Positions 55,933 through 64,000 of a stretch of DNA of 64,000 bases are shown piece by piece. Source of the stretch: Mesorhizobium erdmanii USDA 3471 (GTDB taxonomy: Bacteria > Pseudomonadota > Alphaproteobacteria > Rhizobiales > Rhizobiaceae); assembly GCF_000472705.1 (NCBI RefSeq), contig NZ_AXAE01000017.1, forward strand, positions 62,001 through 126,000, written 5' to 3'. The number at the start of each line of letters is the position of its first letter. Position 1 is the stretch's first letter. The position numbers and the translations under genes are program-made. The notes below the pieces were generated by a model. The model did no database searches. It was not told the DNA's origin and saw only the letters and a list, made by a program, of their open reading frames with translations.

Positions 55933-58401
55933 ATGACGCGCGCGATGACATCCGAACCCCTTCCGCCACAACTCGAAAATCCAGATCCGAAGACGCTCGC
56001 AAGGGAAGTCTTGATGGCCCTCAAATACAGGGTCGGCAAGGACACCACCGTCGCGACGCAATATGATTGGCTGACCGCCTCCATCAAGGTCGTGCGCGAC
56101 CGCATCGTCGATCACTGGATGCAGGCAACCAAGGAAGCCTACGACCAGCAGGAAAAGCGCGTTTATTACCTTTCGCTGGAATTCCTCATCGGCCGCCTGA
56201 TGCGCGATGCCTTTTCCAATCTCGGCCTGATGGACAATATGCGCGCGGCGCTGTCGTCGCTCGGCGTCGACCTCGATCTCATCGCGGCGCTCGAACCGGA
56301 TGCGGCACTCGGCAATGGCGGCCTTGGCCGGCTCGCCGCCTGCTTCATGGAAAGCATGGCGACCGTCGACATTCCCGCGCATGGTTACGGCATCCGCTAC
56401 GCCAACGGCATGTTCCGCCAGGAGATTCAAGGAGGCTGGCAGGTCGAACTGCCGGAGACCTGGCTCGATCACGGCAACCCCTGGGAATTCGAACGGCGCG
56501 AACGCTCCTTCGAGGTCGGCTTCGGTGGCTCGGTGGAATCCATCACCTCGAAGGACGGCCGGCTCGAGCGCCATGTCTGGAAGCCGACCGAACATGTCCT
56601 GGCTGTCGCCTACGACACGCCTGTCGTCGGCTGGCGGGCAAACCGCGTCAACACGCTGCGGCTGTGGTCGGGCATGCCGATCGATCCGATCCTGCTCGAC
56701 AAGTTCAATGCCGGCGACCACATCGGCGCGCTCGCCGAAAGCAACAAGGCCGACGCGCTGTCGCGCGTGCTTTACCCCGCCGATTCCCATATGGCCGGGC
56801 AGGAGCTCAGGCTGCGGCAGGAGTATTTCTTCTCCACCGCCTCGCTGCAGGACATCGTGCAGCGGCATCTCAGCCAATATGGCGACCTGAGATCGCTGCC
56901 CGACAAGGCGGCGATCCATCTCAACGACACCCATCCGGCGATCGCGGTACCCGAGCTGATGCGGCTGTTGATGGATGTCCACGGCATGGACTTCGATCTC
57001 GCCTGGGATGTCACCAAGCGCACCTTTGGTTATACCAACCACACGCTTCTTCCCGAGGCGCTGGAAAGCTGGCCGGTGCCGTTGTTCGAACGGCTTTTGC
57101 CGCGCCATATGCAGATCGTCTACGCCATCAACGCACAGGTGCTGCTCGAGGCCCGTGCCACCAACCAGTTCTCGGGCGAGCAGATCAGCCGCATCTCGCT
57201 GATCCAGGAAAATGGCGACCGCCGCGTGCGCATGGGCAATCTTGCCTTTGTCGGCTCGCACTCGATCAATGGCGTGTCGGCGCTGCATACCGAGCTTATG
57301 AAGGAAACGGTATTCGCCGACCTGCACAAGCTCTATCCCGACCGCATCAACAACAAGACCAACGGCATCACGCCGCGGCGCTGGCTGATCCAGTGCAACC
57401 CCGGACTGACCTCGCTTGCCCGCGAGGCGATCGGCGACCGCTTTCTCGACGACATCGACGCCATCAAAGGGCTCGACGGTTTTGCCGATGACAGCGCGTT
57501 CCGGGAGAAGTTCGCGGGCGTCAAGCGGCAGAACAAGGCGCGACTGGCCAATCTCGTCGCCGACCGGCTCGGCATCAAGGTCGACCCGTCGGCGCTGTTC
57601 GACATCCAGGTCAAGCGCATCCACGAATACAAGCGCCAGCTTCTCAACATCCTCGAGGCGATCGCGCTTTACGACCAGATCCGCTCGCACCCCGAACGCG
57701 ACTGGATGCCGCGCGTGAAATTCTTCGGCGGCAAGGCGGCGCCCAGCTACCACAACGCCAAGCTGATCATCAAACTCGCCAACGATGTCGCCAAGGTGAT
57801 CAACGGCGATCCGGCGGTTCGCGGTTTGCTGAAGGTGGTGTTCGTGCCGAATTACAATGTCAGCCTGGCCGAAATCATGATGCCGGCCGCCGACCTGTCC
57901 GAGCAGATCTCGACCGCGGGCATGGAGGCGTCGGGCACCGGCAATATGAAGTTCGCGCTCAACGGCGCGTTGACCATCGGCACGCTCGACGGCGCCAATG
58001 TCGAGATCAAGGAATGCGTCGGCGACGACAACATCTTCATCTTCGGGCTGACCACGGCCGAGGTCGCCGAGCGGCGTAACAGTGGCTACAATCCGCGCGC
58101 CGTAATCGAGGGCTCCCCCGAACTGGCGCAGGCGGTGGCGGCTGTTTCCTCGGGAGTCTTCTCACCCGATGATCCCAATCGCTACCGCGAGTTGATCGAC
58201 GGCCTCTATAACAGTGACTGGTTCATGGTCGCCGCCGATTTCGACGCCTATGCGGCCGCCCAGCGGGATGTCGACGCTGTCTGGCGCAACAGCCCGGACT
58301 GGTATGCCAGGGCAATCCGCAATGTCGCGCGCGTCGGCTGGTTCTCCTCCGATCGCACGATCCGCCAATACGCGAAAGAAATCTGGAACGTGCCTGCCTG
58401 A
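55933..58401 (+). CDS. glgP: Glycogen phosphorylase
   Basis: An 822-residue GT35 enzyme releasing glucose 1-phosphate from glycogen. YYLSLEFLIGRLMRDAFSNL, DAALGNGGLGRLAACFMESM, HLNDTHPAIAVPELMRLL and the PLP-Lys motif EASGTGNMKFALNGALTIGT are all present, and the length is standard. The open frame starts far upstream inside frcA, but ATG at 55933 with AGAGG at 55924-55928 opens the family sequence. It heads glgP-glgB-glgC-glgA-pgm, the order seen in Agrobacterium. It is cytosolic. Confidence 0.97.
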   Translation: MTRAMTSEPLPPQLENPDPKTLAREVLMALKYRVGKDTTVATQYDWLTASIKVVRDRIVDHWMQATKEAYDQQEKRVYYLSLEFLIGRLMRDAFSNLGLMDNMRAALSSLGVDLDLIAALEPDAALGNGGLGRLAACFMESMATVDIPAHGYGIRYANGMFRQEIQGGWQVELPETWLDHGNPWEFERRERSFEVGFGGSVESITSKDGRLERHVWKPTEHVLAVAYDTPVVGWRANRVNTLRLWSGMPIDPILLDKFNAGDHIGALAESNKADALSRVLYPADSHMAGQELRLRQEYFFSTASLQDIVQRHLSQYGDLRSLPDKAAIHLNDTHPAIAVPELMRLLMDVHGMDFDLAWDVTKRTFGYTNHTLLPEALESWPVPLFERLLPRHMQIVYAINAQVLLEARATNQFSGEQISRISLIQENGDRRVRMGNLAFVGSHSINGVSALHTELMKETVFADLHKLYPDRINNKTNGITPRRWLIQCNPGLTSLAREAIGDRFLDDIDAIKGLDGFADDSAFREKFAGVKRQNKARLANLVADRLGIKVDPSALFDIQVKRIHEYKRQLLNILEAIALYDQIRSHPERDWMPRVKFFGGKAAPSYHNAKLIIKLANDVAKVINGDPAVRGLLKVVFVPNYNVSLAEIMMPAADLSEQISTAGMEASGTGNMKFALNGALTIGTLDGANVEIKECVGDDNIFIFGLTTAEVAERRNSGYNPRAVIEGSPELAQAVAAVSSGVFSPDDPNRYRELIDGLYNSDWFMVAADFDAYAAAQRDVDAVWRNSPDWYARAIRNVARVGWFSSDRTIRQYAKEIWNVPA

Positions 58402-58506
58402 TGTGATTGCATGAGGCCACGAACAACGTGGTCCCGGTGATGCGGGTCGAATACCGGCTCACATCACCAGAACAAACACCTGGTGCCCTGGGAGGGACAC
58501 TGCCTG

Positions 58507-60720
58507 ATGAGGAAGCCGCGCGCGACCGCTGCGACAAGCGGGCCGGACGGACTGGCGCCAGCCAGCGATGTTGCGGCGATTGTCGCCGGCACGCACGGAG
58601 ATTCGTTTGCTGTCCTCGGGGTCCATGAGGTCGGCAAAAGCCTGTTTGCCCGTTGCTTCGTTCCGCATGCCGAAACTGTCACCGCCTATACGCTGACGGG
58701 CATCGAGGCCGGTGCATTGTCGAGGCGCGACGATGCCGGCTTCTTCGAAGGCAAATTGTCGATCAAGAAACGGCAGCCGCTGCGCTACCACGCGCGCAAT
58801 GCTGGTGGCGACTGGTGGCTGACCGATCCCTATTCGTTCGGCCCTGTGCTCGGGCCGATGGACGATTACTATATCGCCGAGGGGTCGCACCTCAGGCTGT
58901 TCGACAAGCTCGGCGCGCATGTCATCGATCACGAGGGCGCCACCGGCGTGCATTTCGCCGTCTGGGCCCCCAATGCAAAACGCGTCTCGGTGGTCGGCGA
59001 TTTCAACGACTGGGATGGCCGCCGCCACACGATGCGCGATCGCCGCGACACCGGCATATGGGAACTGTTCGTTCCCGACATCGGCGCCGGCCGGCCCTAC
59101 AAATACGAAATCATCGGGCCCGATGGCGTCAGGCTGCCGCTGAAGGCCGATCCGTTCGCGTTCAAGTCCGAGCTGCGTCCGGCCACGGCCTCGGTCGTCG
59201 CCGTGCCGCCGGCCCATCAGTGGGGAGACGAGGCGCATCGTAATTTCTGGCGCAACGCCGATCACCGCCGCGAAGCCATCTCGATCTATGAAGTCCACGC
59301 CGGGTCCTGGCAGCTCAGCGACGACGGCTCCTTCCTGTCATGGGACGAACTGGCCGACCGGCTGATCCCCTATGTCGTCGAGACGGGCTTCACCCACATC
59401 GAATTCATGCCGATCTCCGAACATCCCTATGACCCGTCCTGGGGTTATCAGACAACCGGCCTTTATGCGCCGTCGGCCCGGTTCGGCGACCCGGACGGTT
59501 TTGCGCGTTTCGTCGACGGGGCGCACCGCGCCGGCGTTGGTGTCATTCTCGACTGGGTGCCGGCGCATTTTCCGGTGGACGCGCATGGCCTGGCCCATTT
59601 CGACGGCACCGCGCTCTACGAACATGCCGATCCGCGCAAGGGCTTCCATCCCGACTGGAACACCGCGATCTACAATTTCGGCCGCCGCGAGGTGGTGTCG
59701 TTCCTTGTCAACAATGCGCTGTTCTGGGCCGAGAAATATCATGTCGACGGTTTGCGCGTCGATGCGGTCGCCTCGATGCTCTACCTCGATTATTCGCGCA
59801 AGGCCGGCGAATGGATCCCCAACGAGAAGGGCGGCCGCGAGAACCTCGAGGCCGTCTCCTTCCTGCAGAAGATGAACAAGGAGGTCTATGGTCATCATCC
59901 GGGCGTCATGACCATCGCCGAGGAATCGACCTCATGGCCGAAGGTCTCGGCGCCGGTGCATGAAGGCGGGCTGGGCTTCGGCTTCAAGTGGAACATGGGC
60001 TTCATGCATGACACGCTGGAGTATTTTGCCAAGGAGCCGATTTTCCGCAAGCACCACCACAACGACCTGACGTTCGGGCTGACCTACGCCTTCTCGGAGA
60101 ATTTCGTGCTGCCGCTCTCGCATGACGAGGTTGTGCACGGCAAAGGCACGCTGCTGGGCAAGATGGCCGGCGACGATTGGCAGAAATTCGCGACCTTGCG
60201 CGCCTATTACGGCTTCATGTGGGGCTATCCCGGCAAGAAGCTCTTGTTCATGGGACAGGAATTCGCCCAGCGTCGCGAATGGAGCGAGGCGCGCGCGCTC
60301 GATTGGAACCTGCTCGATTTCCGGCCGCATCGCGGCGTCTGGCAGACGGTGCGCGATCTCAACTATCTCTATCGGTCGCGCCCGGCGCTGCACGGCCGTG
60401 ACTGCGAGCCGGAAGGGTTTTCCTGGCTGATCGTCGATGACAGCCAGAATTCGGTTTTTGCCTGGGTGCGCAACGCGCCGGGCGGCAGTCCGGTGGCCGT
60501 CATCTCCAACTTCACGCCGGTGCCGCGCGACAATTATCGCGTGCCGCTGCCGAAGGCCGGCAAGTGGCGCGAGATCATCAATACCGACGCATCCGAATAT
60601 GGCGGCTCCGGCATGGGCAATGGCGGCATGGTCGAGGCAAGGGCGGAGGGCAAGAGCATCTCGGCAACTATGCTTTTGCCGCCGCTATCGACGATCATGC
60701 TTGAACTCGTTGCCGACTAA
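58507..60720 (+). CDS. glgB: 1,4-alpha-glucan branching enzyme
   Basis: A 737-residue GH13 enzyme forming alpha-1,6 branches. The N-terminal CBM48 domain has [20 protein letters not shown]. The catalytic barrel shows [39 protein letters not shown] (nucleophile Asp), [11 protein letters not shown] (acid Glu) and [18 protein letters not shown] at 58507 with GGGAGGGAC upstream is used; GTG at 58483 would add eight residues. It lies 105 bp after glgP. Confidence 0.96.
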   Translation: MRKPRATAATSGPDGLAPASDVAAIVAGTHGDSFAVLGVHEVGKSLFARCFVPHAETVTAYTLTGIEAGALSRRDDAGFFEGKLSIKKRQPLRYHARNAGGDWWLTDPYSFGPVLGPMDDYYIAEGSHLRLFDKLGAHVIDHEGATGVHFAVWAPNAKRVSVVGDFNDWDGRRHTMRDRRDTGIWELFVPDIGAGRPYKYEIIGPDGVRLPLKADPFAFKSELRPATASVVAVPPAHQWGDEAHRNFWRNADHRREAISIYEVHAGSWQLSDDGSFLSWDELADRLIPYVVETGFTHIEFMPISEHPYDPSWGYQTTGLYAPSARFGDPDGFARFVDGAHRAGVGVILDWVPAHFPVDAHGLAHFDGTALYEHADPRKGFHPDWNTAIYNFGRREVVSFLVNNALFWAEKYHVDGLRVDAVASMLYLDYSRKAGEWIPNEKGGRENLEAVSFLQKMNKEVYGHHPGVMTIAEESTSWPKVSAPVHEGGLGFGFKWNMGFMHDTLEYFAKEPIFRKHHHNDLTFGLTYAFSENFVLPLSHDEVVHGKGTLLGKMAGDDWQKFATLRAYYGFMWGYPGKKLLFMGQEFAQRREWSEARALDWNLLDFRPHRGVWQTVRDLNYLYRSRPALHGRDCEPEGFSWLIVDDSQNSVFAWVRNAPGGSPVAVISNFTPVPRDNYRVPLPKAGKWREIINTDASEYGGSGMGNGGMVEARAEGKSISATMLLPPLSTIMLELVAD

Positions 60721-60772
60721 GCCCGGCAGGGCCTGGCAACATGACGAGACTGAGTAACTTGGGAGGGTAGAA

Positions 60773-62038
60773 ATGGCAGACTTGAAACGGACCCAGCCGC
60801 TGGCGCGCGATGCCATGGCCTACGTACTGGCAGGCGGCCGTGGCAGCCGCCTCAAGGAACTCACCGACCGTCGCGCCAAGCCGGCGGTCTATTTCGGCGG
60901 CAAGACGCGCATCATCGACTTCGCGCTCTCCAACGCCCTAAACTCCGGCATCCGCCGTCTCGGTGTCGCCACCCAGTACAAGGCGCACTCGCTGATCCGC
61001 CACCTCCAACGCGGCTGGAACTTCCTGCGGCCCGAACGAAACGAGAGTTTCGACATCCTGCCGGCCAGCCAGCGCGTCTCGGAAACGCAATGGTATGAAG
61101 GCACCGCCGACGCCGTCTACCAGAACATCGACATCATCGAGGCCTATGGCCCGGAATACATGGTCATCCTCGCCGGCGACCACATCTACAAGATGGACTA
61201 CGAGCTGATGCTGCGCCAGCATGTCGACGCCAGCGCCGATGTCACCGTCGGCTGTCTCGAAGTGCCGCGAATGGAGGCGACAGGCTTCGGCGTCATGCAT
61301 GTCGATGCCAAGGACAATATCATCGCCTTCGTCGAAAAGCCGGCCGATCCGCCCGGTATTCCGGGCAACCCTGACTTCGCCTTGGCCTCGATGGGCATTT
61401 ACGTCTTCAAGACCAAGTTCCTGATGGAGCAATTGCGCCGCGACGCCGCCGAGCCGGGCTCGAGCCGCGATTTCGGCAAGGACATCATCCCCTATATCGT
61501 CCAGCATGGTAAGGCGATCGCGCACCGCTTCACCAAGTCCTGCGTGCGCTCGACGATGGAAAATGAAGCCTACTGGCGCGACGTCGGTACGGTCGACGCC
61601 TATTGGGAGGCCAATATCGACCTGACCGACGTGACGCCGGAACTCGACCTCTACGACCGCGACTGGCCGATCTGGACCTATGCCGAGTTGAAGCCGCCGG
61701 CAAAATTCGTCCATGACGAGGATGGTCGCCGCGGTTCGGCCGTTTCCTCGCTCGTCTCGGGGGATTGCATCGTCTCGGGCGCTTCGCTCAAGAGGAGCCT
61801 GATCTTCACCGGCGCGCGCATCAATTCCTATTCGACGCTGGAAGAGGTCGTCATGCTGCCCGACGTTCATGTCGGCCGGAATGCAAAGTTGAAGCGCGTC
61901 GTCATCGACCACGGTGTAAGGATACCGGAGGGGCTGGTGGTCGGCGAGGATCCCGAGCTAGACGCCAAGCGCTTCCGCGTTTCGGAAAAAGGCATCTGTC
62001 TGGTCACACAGGACATGATCAACAAACTCGGGCTCTAG
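60773..62038 (+). CDS. glgC: Glucose-1-phosphate adenylyltransferase
   Basis: A 421-residue ADP-glucose pyrophosphorylase and the usual control point of glycogen synthesis. The nucleotide motif is [20 protein letters not shown], the catalytic Asp region is [20 protein letters not shown], sugar binding is [13 protein letters not shown] and the C-terminal beta-helix has [20 protein letters not shown]. Allosteric activation by sugar phosphates is known for alphaproteobacterial forms. ATG at 60773 follows GGGAGG. Its stop codon is the first base pairs of a palindromic repeat. Confidence 0.97.
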   Translation: MADLKRTQPLARDAMAYVLAGGRGSRLKELTDRRAKPAVYFGGKTRIIDFALSNALNSGIRRLGVATQYKAHSLIRHLQRGWNFLRPERNESFDILPASQRVSETQWYEGTADAVYQNIDIIEAYGPEYMVILAGDHIYKMDYELMLRQHVDASADVTVGCLEVPRMEATGFGVMHVDAKDNIIAFVEKPADPPGIPGNPDFALASMGIYVFKTKFLMEQLRRDAAEPGSSRDFGKDIIPYIVQHGKAIAHRFTKSCVRSTMENEAYWRDVGTVDAYWEANIDLTDVTPELDLYDRDWPIWTYAELKPPAKFVHDEDGRRGSAVSSLVSGDCIVSGASLKRSLIFTGARINSYSTLEEVVMLPDVHVGRNAKLKRVVIDHGVRIPEGLVVGEDPELDAKRFRVSEKGICLVTQDMINKLGL

Positions 62039-62086
62039 AGCAATTCCAGGAAAAGTGTGAGAACGGTTTTCTCACGGGAATTGCTC
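62038..62086. repeat. Palindromic repeat between glgC and glgA
   Basis: Outer arms GAGCAATTCC (62038-62047) and GGAATTGCTC (62077-62086), inner arms GTGAGAA (62057-62063) and TTCTCAC (62069-62075). It shares CAATTCCAGGAAAAG with the copy at 8903. It begins at the last base of the glgC stop codon and ends 22 bp before glgA, so it fills the gap inside the operon. Confidence 0.7.
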
Positions 62087-62108
62087 AGAACAGGATCGGG
62101 ATAGACGC

Positions 62109-63554
62109 ATGCAGGTTCTGTCGGTCACGCCCGAGATCTTTCCGCTGATCAAGACCGGCGGGCTTGCCGACGTGACCGGCGCTCTGCCAATCGCGCTCGC
62201 TGCCAAGGGCGTGACCATGCGCACGCTCATTCCAGGCTTTCCCGTTGTGATGGATGCTTTCAAGAAAAAGAAGGCCGTCTACCAATATCCGCTGCTGCAG
62301 GGCGGCAAGGCTTCGGTCCACGCCGTGCGGATTGCCGGGCTCGACCTGTTCGTGCTCGACGCGCCGCATTTGTTCGACCGCCCGGGTGGCCCCTACGGTA
62401 ATGCTTCGGGAGCGGACTGGCCGGACAATTGGCGGCGCTTCGCGGCGCTGAGCCAGGTCGGCGCCGATATCGCCGGCGGTGCCATCTCAGGCTACCAGCC
62501 TGACATCGTCCACGCCCATGACTGGCAGTCGGCGATGACGCTTGCCTATATGCGCTATGGCAAGGCGGTCGGCGTCCCGTCGATGATGACCGTCCACAAT
62601 CTCGCCTTCCAGGGCCAGTTCGGCGCCGGCATCTTCGGCGAACTCGGCCTGCCGGCGGTGGCGATGGCGCTTGACGGCGTTGAATATTATGGCGGCGTCG
62701 GCTTCCTCAAGGCCGGCCTGCAGGCCGCCTGGGCGATTACCACGGTCAGCCCGACCTATGCGCAGGAGATACGCTCGCCGGAATTCGGCATGGGCCTCGA
62801 CGGCCTGATCAACATGCGCTCCAGCGATCTCCATGGCATCGTCAACGGCATCGACACCGCTATCTGGGATCCGGAAACGGACAACCATCTGGTATCGAAC
62901 TATACGGCCGCGACGCTCAAGGCACGGGCGCCCAACAGGGCCGCCGTGGAGGAGCGCTTCGGCCTCGATCGCGACGACAGCCCGATCGTCTGCGTCATCA
63001 GCCGGCTGACCTGGCAGAAGGGCATGGATATTTTGGCGACGGTGATCGACGGTGTCGTCGCGACCGGCGCGCGGCTCGCCATACTGGGCTCGGGCGACGC
63101 CGGCCTCGAAGGCGCGCTGCTCGCCGCCGCCGCGCGCCACCGTGGCCGCATCGGCGTGGTCGTCGGCTACGACGAGGGGCTGTCGCACACCATGCAGGGC
63201 GGTTGCGACGCCATCATCATCCCGTCGCGCTTCGAACCCTGCGGACTGACGCAGCTTTACGGCCTGCGCTACGGCTGCGTGCCGGTGGTCGCCCGTACCG
63301 GCGGCCTCGCCGACACCATCATCGACGCCAACGAAGCGGCGATGGCGGCCGGCGTGGCGACAGGGTTCCAGTTCGCTCCCAACAATGGCGGCGCGATGCT
63401 GCACGCCATTGCCCGCCTGGTCGACGCTCACGCCAATCCCTCGGCTTTCGAAACCATCCAGCGCCAGGGCATGAAGACGGATGTGTCGTGGGATCGAAGC
63501 GCCGAAAAGTATGTTGAACTCTATCGCCTGCTGCTTTCGAAAAGGGTTGCCTGA
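62109..63554 (+). CDS. glgA: Glycogen synthase (ADP-glucose)
   Basis: A 481-residue GT5 enzyme that extends the alpha-1,4 chain from ADP-glucose. The N-terminal [13 protein letters not shown] motif, [46 protein letters not shown] and the C-terminal [32 protein letters not shown] are all standard. ATG at 62109 is 22 bp after the repeat. It is followed by pgm after 3 bp. Confidence 0.97.
   Translation: MQVLSVTPEIFPLIKTGGLADVTGALPIALAAKGVTMRTLIPGFPVVMDAFKKKKAVYQYPLLQGGKASVHAVRIAGLDLFVLDAPHLFDRPGGPYGNASGADWPDNWRRFAALSQVGADIAGGAISGYQPDIVHAHDWQSAMTLAYMRYGKAVGVPSMMTVHNLAFQGQFGAGIFGELGLPAVAMALDGVEYYGGVGFLKAGLQAAWAITTVSPTYAQEIRSPEFGMGLDGLINMRSSDLHGIVNGIDTAIWDPETDNHLVSNYTAATLKARAPNRAAVEERFGLDRDDSPIVCVISRLTWQKGMDILATVIDGVVATGARLAILGSGDAGLEGALLAAAARHRGRIGVVVGYDEGLSHTMQGGCDAIIIPSRFEPCGLTQLYGLRYGCVPVVARTGGLADTIIDANEAAMAAGVATGFQFAPNNGGAMLHAIARLVDAHANPSAFETIQRQGMKTDVSWDRSAEKYVELYRLLLSKRVA

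Positions 63555-64000
<446 letters not shown>

Overview
The window is a typical chromosomal stretch of an alphaproteobacterium of the Rhizobiales, most likely Mesorhizobium or a close relative. The reasons are high-GC coding DNA, rhizobial families (FrcBCA fructose uptake, a glgPBCA-pgm glycogen operon, ppdK, a CysN-CysC fusion, rmlACBD) and short intergenic palindromes of the kind common in Mesorhizobium. The genus is inferred from gene content and remembered repeat types, not from a search.

Layout. 1-9.4 kb: the 3' end of smc, tRNA-Gln(UUG), a VOC-family gene whose promoter carries a LexA-like GTTC-N7-GTTC box, ppdK, a GT9 glycosyltransferase, a polysaccharide deacetylase, a frameshifted DUF427 gene and a small unknown gene. 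9.7-12.2 kb: an acyl-CoA ligase and a DUF1499 membrane protein. 12.3-18.2 kb: a LacI-type repressor divergent from a polyamine-type ABC transporter operon that ends in an unusual nucleoside/MTA phosphorylase-family gene; two GTAACGTTAC operators lie between them. 18.3-19.9 kb: an MBL hydrolase divergent from bioY.

19.9-49.7 kb is a large surface-polysaccharide locus. It contains a UDP-glucuronate 4-epimerase, the dTDP-rhamnose genes rmlACBD, a 1501-residue multidomain enzyme (methyltransferase, coiled coil, WbsX, GT4, GT2) and an epimerase, all tightly coupled. An opposing, partly low-GC block follows (Wzm/Wzt exporter, methyltransferase, sulfotransferase-like protein, GT61). Next come a GT2 gene, a decayed sugar-transferase remnant, an atypical phosphohexomutase, a CapD/WreV-like dehydratase, an initiating sugar transferase, a reductase, two Wzy/WaaL-like membrane proteins and a DegT-type aminotransferase. 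cysD, cysNC and cysQ, which make PAPS and remove PAP, sit inside this locus. Together with the sulfotransferase-like gene this suggests a sulfated surface glycan.

50-55.8 kb is a fructose module: fructokinase, an RbsD/FucU mutarotase and a ROK repressor face frcB-frcC-frcA across a palindromic operator that embeds a -35 box on each strand. 55.9-64 kb is the glycogen operon glgP-glgB-glgC-glgA-pgm, with pgm cut by the window end. No CRISPR array, insertion sequence, rRNA or prophage was seen, and no convincing intrinsic terminator was found.
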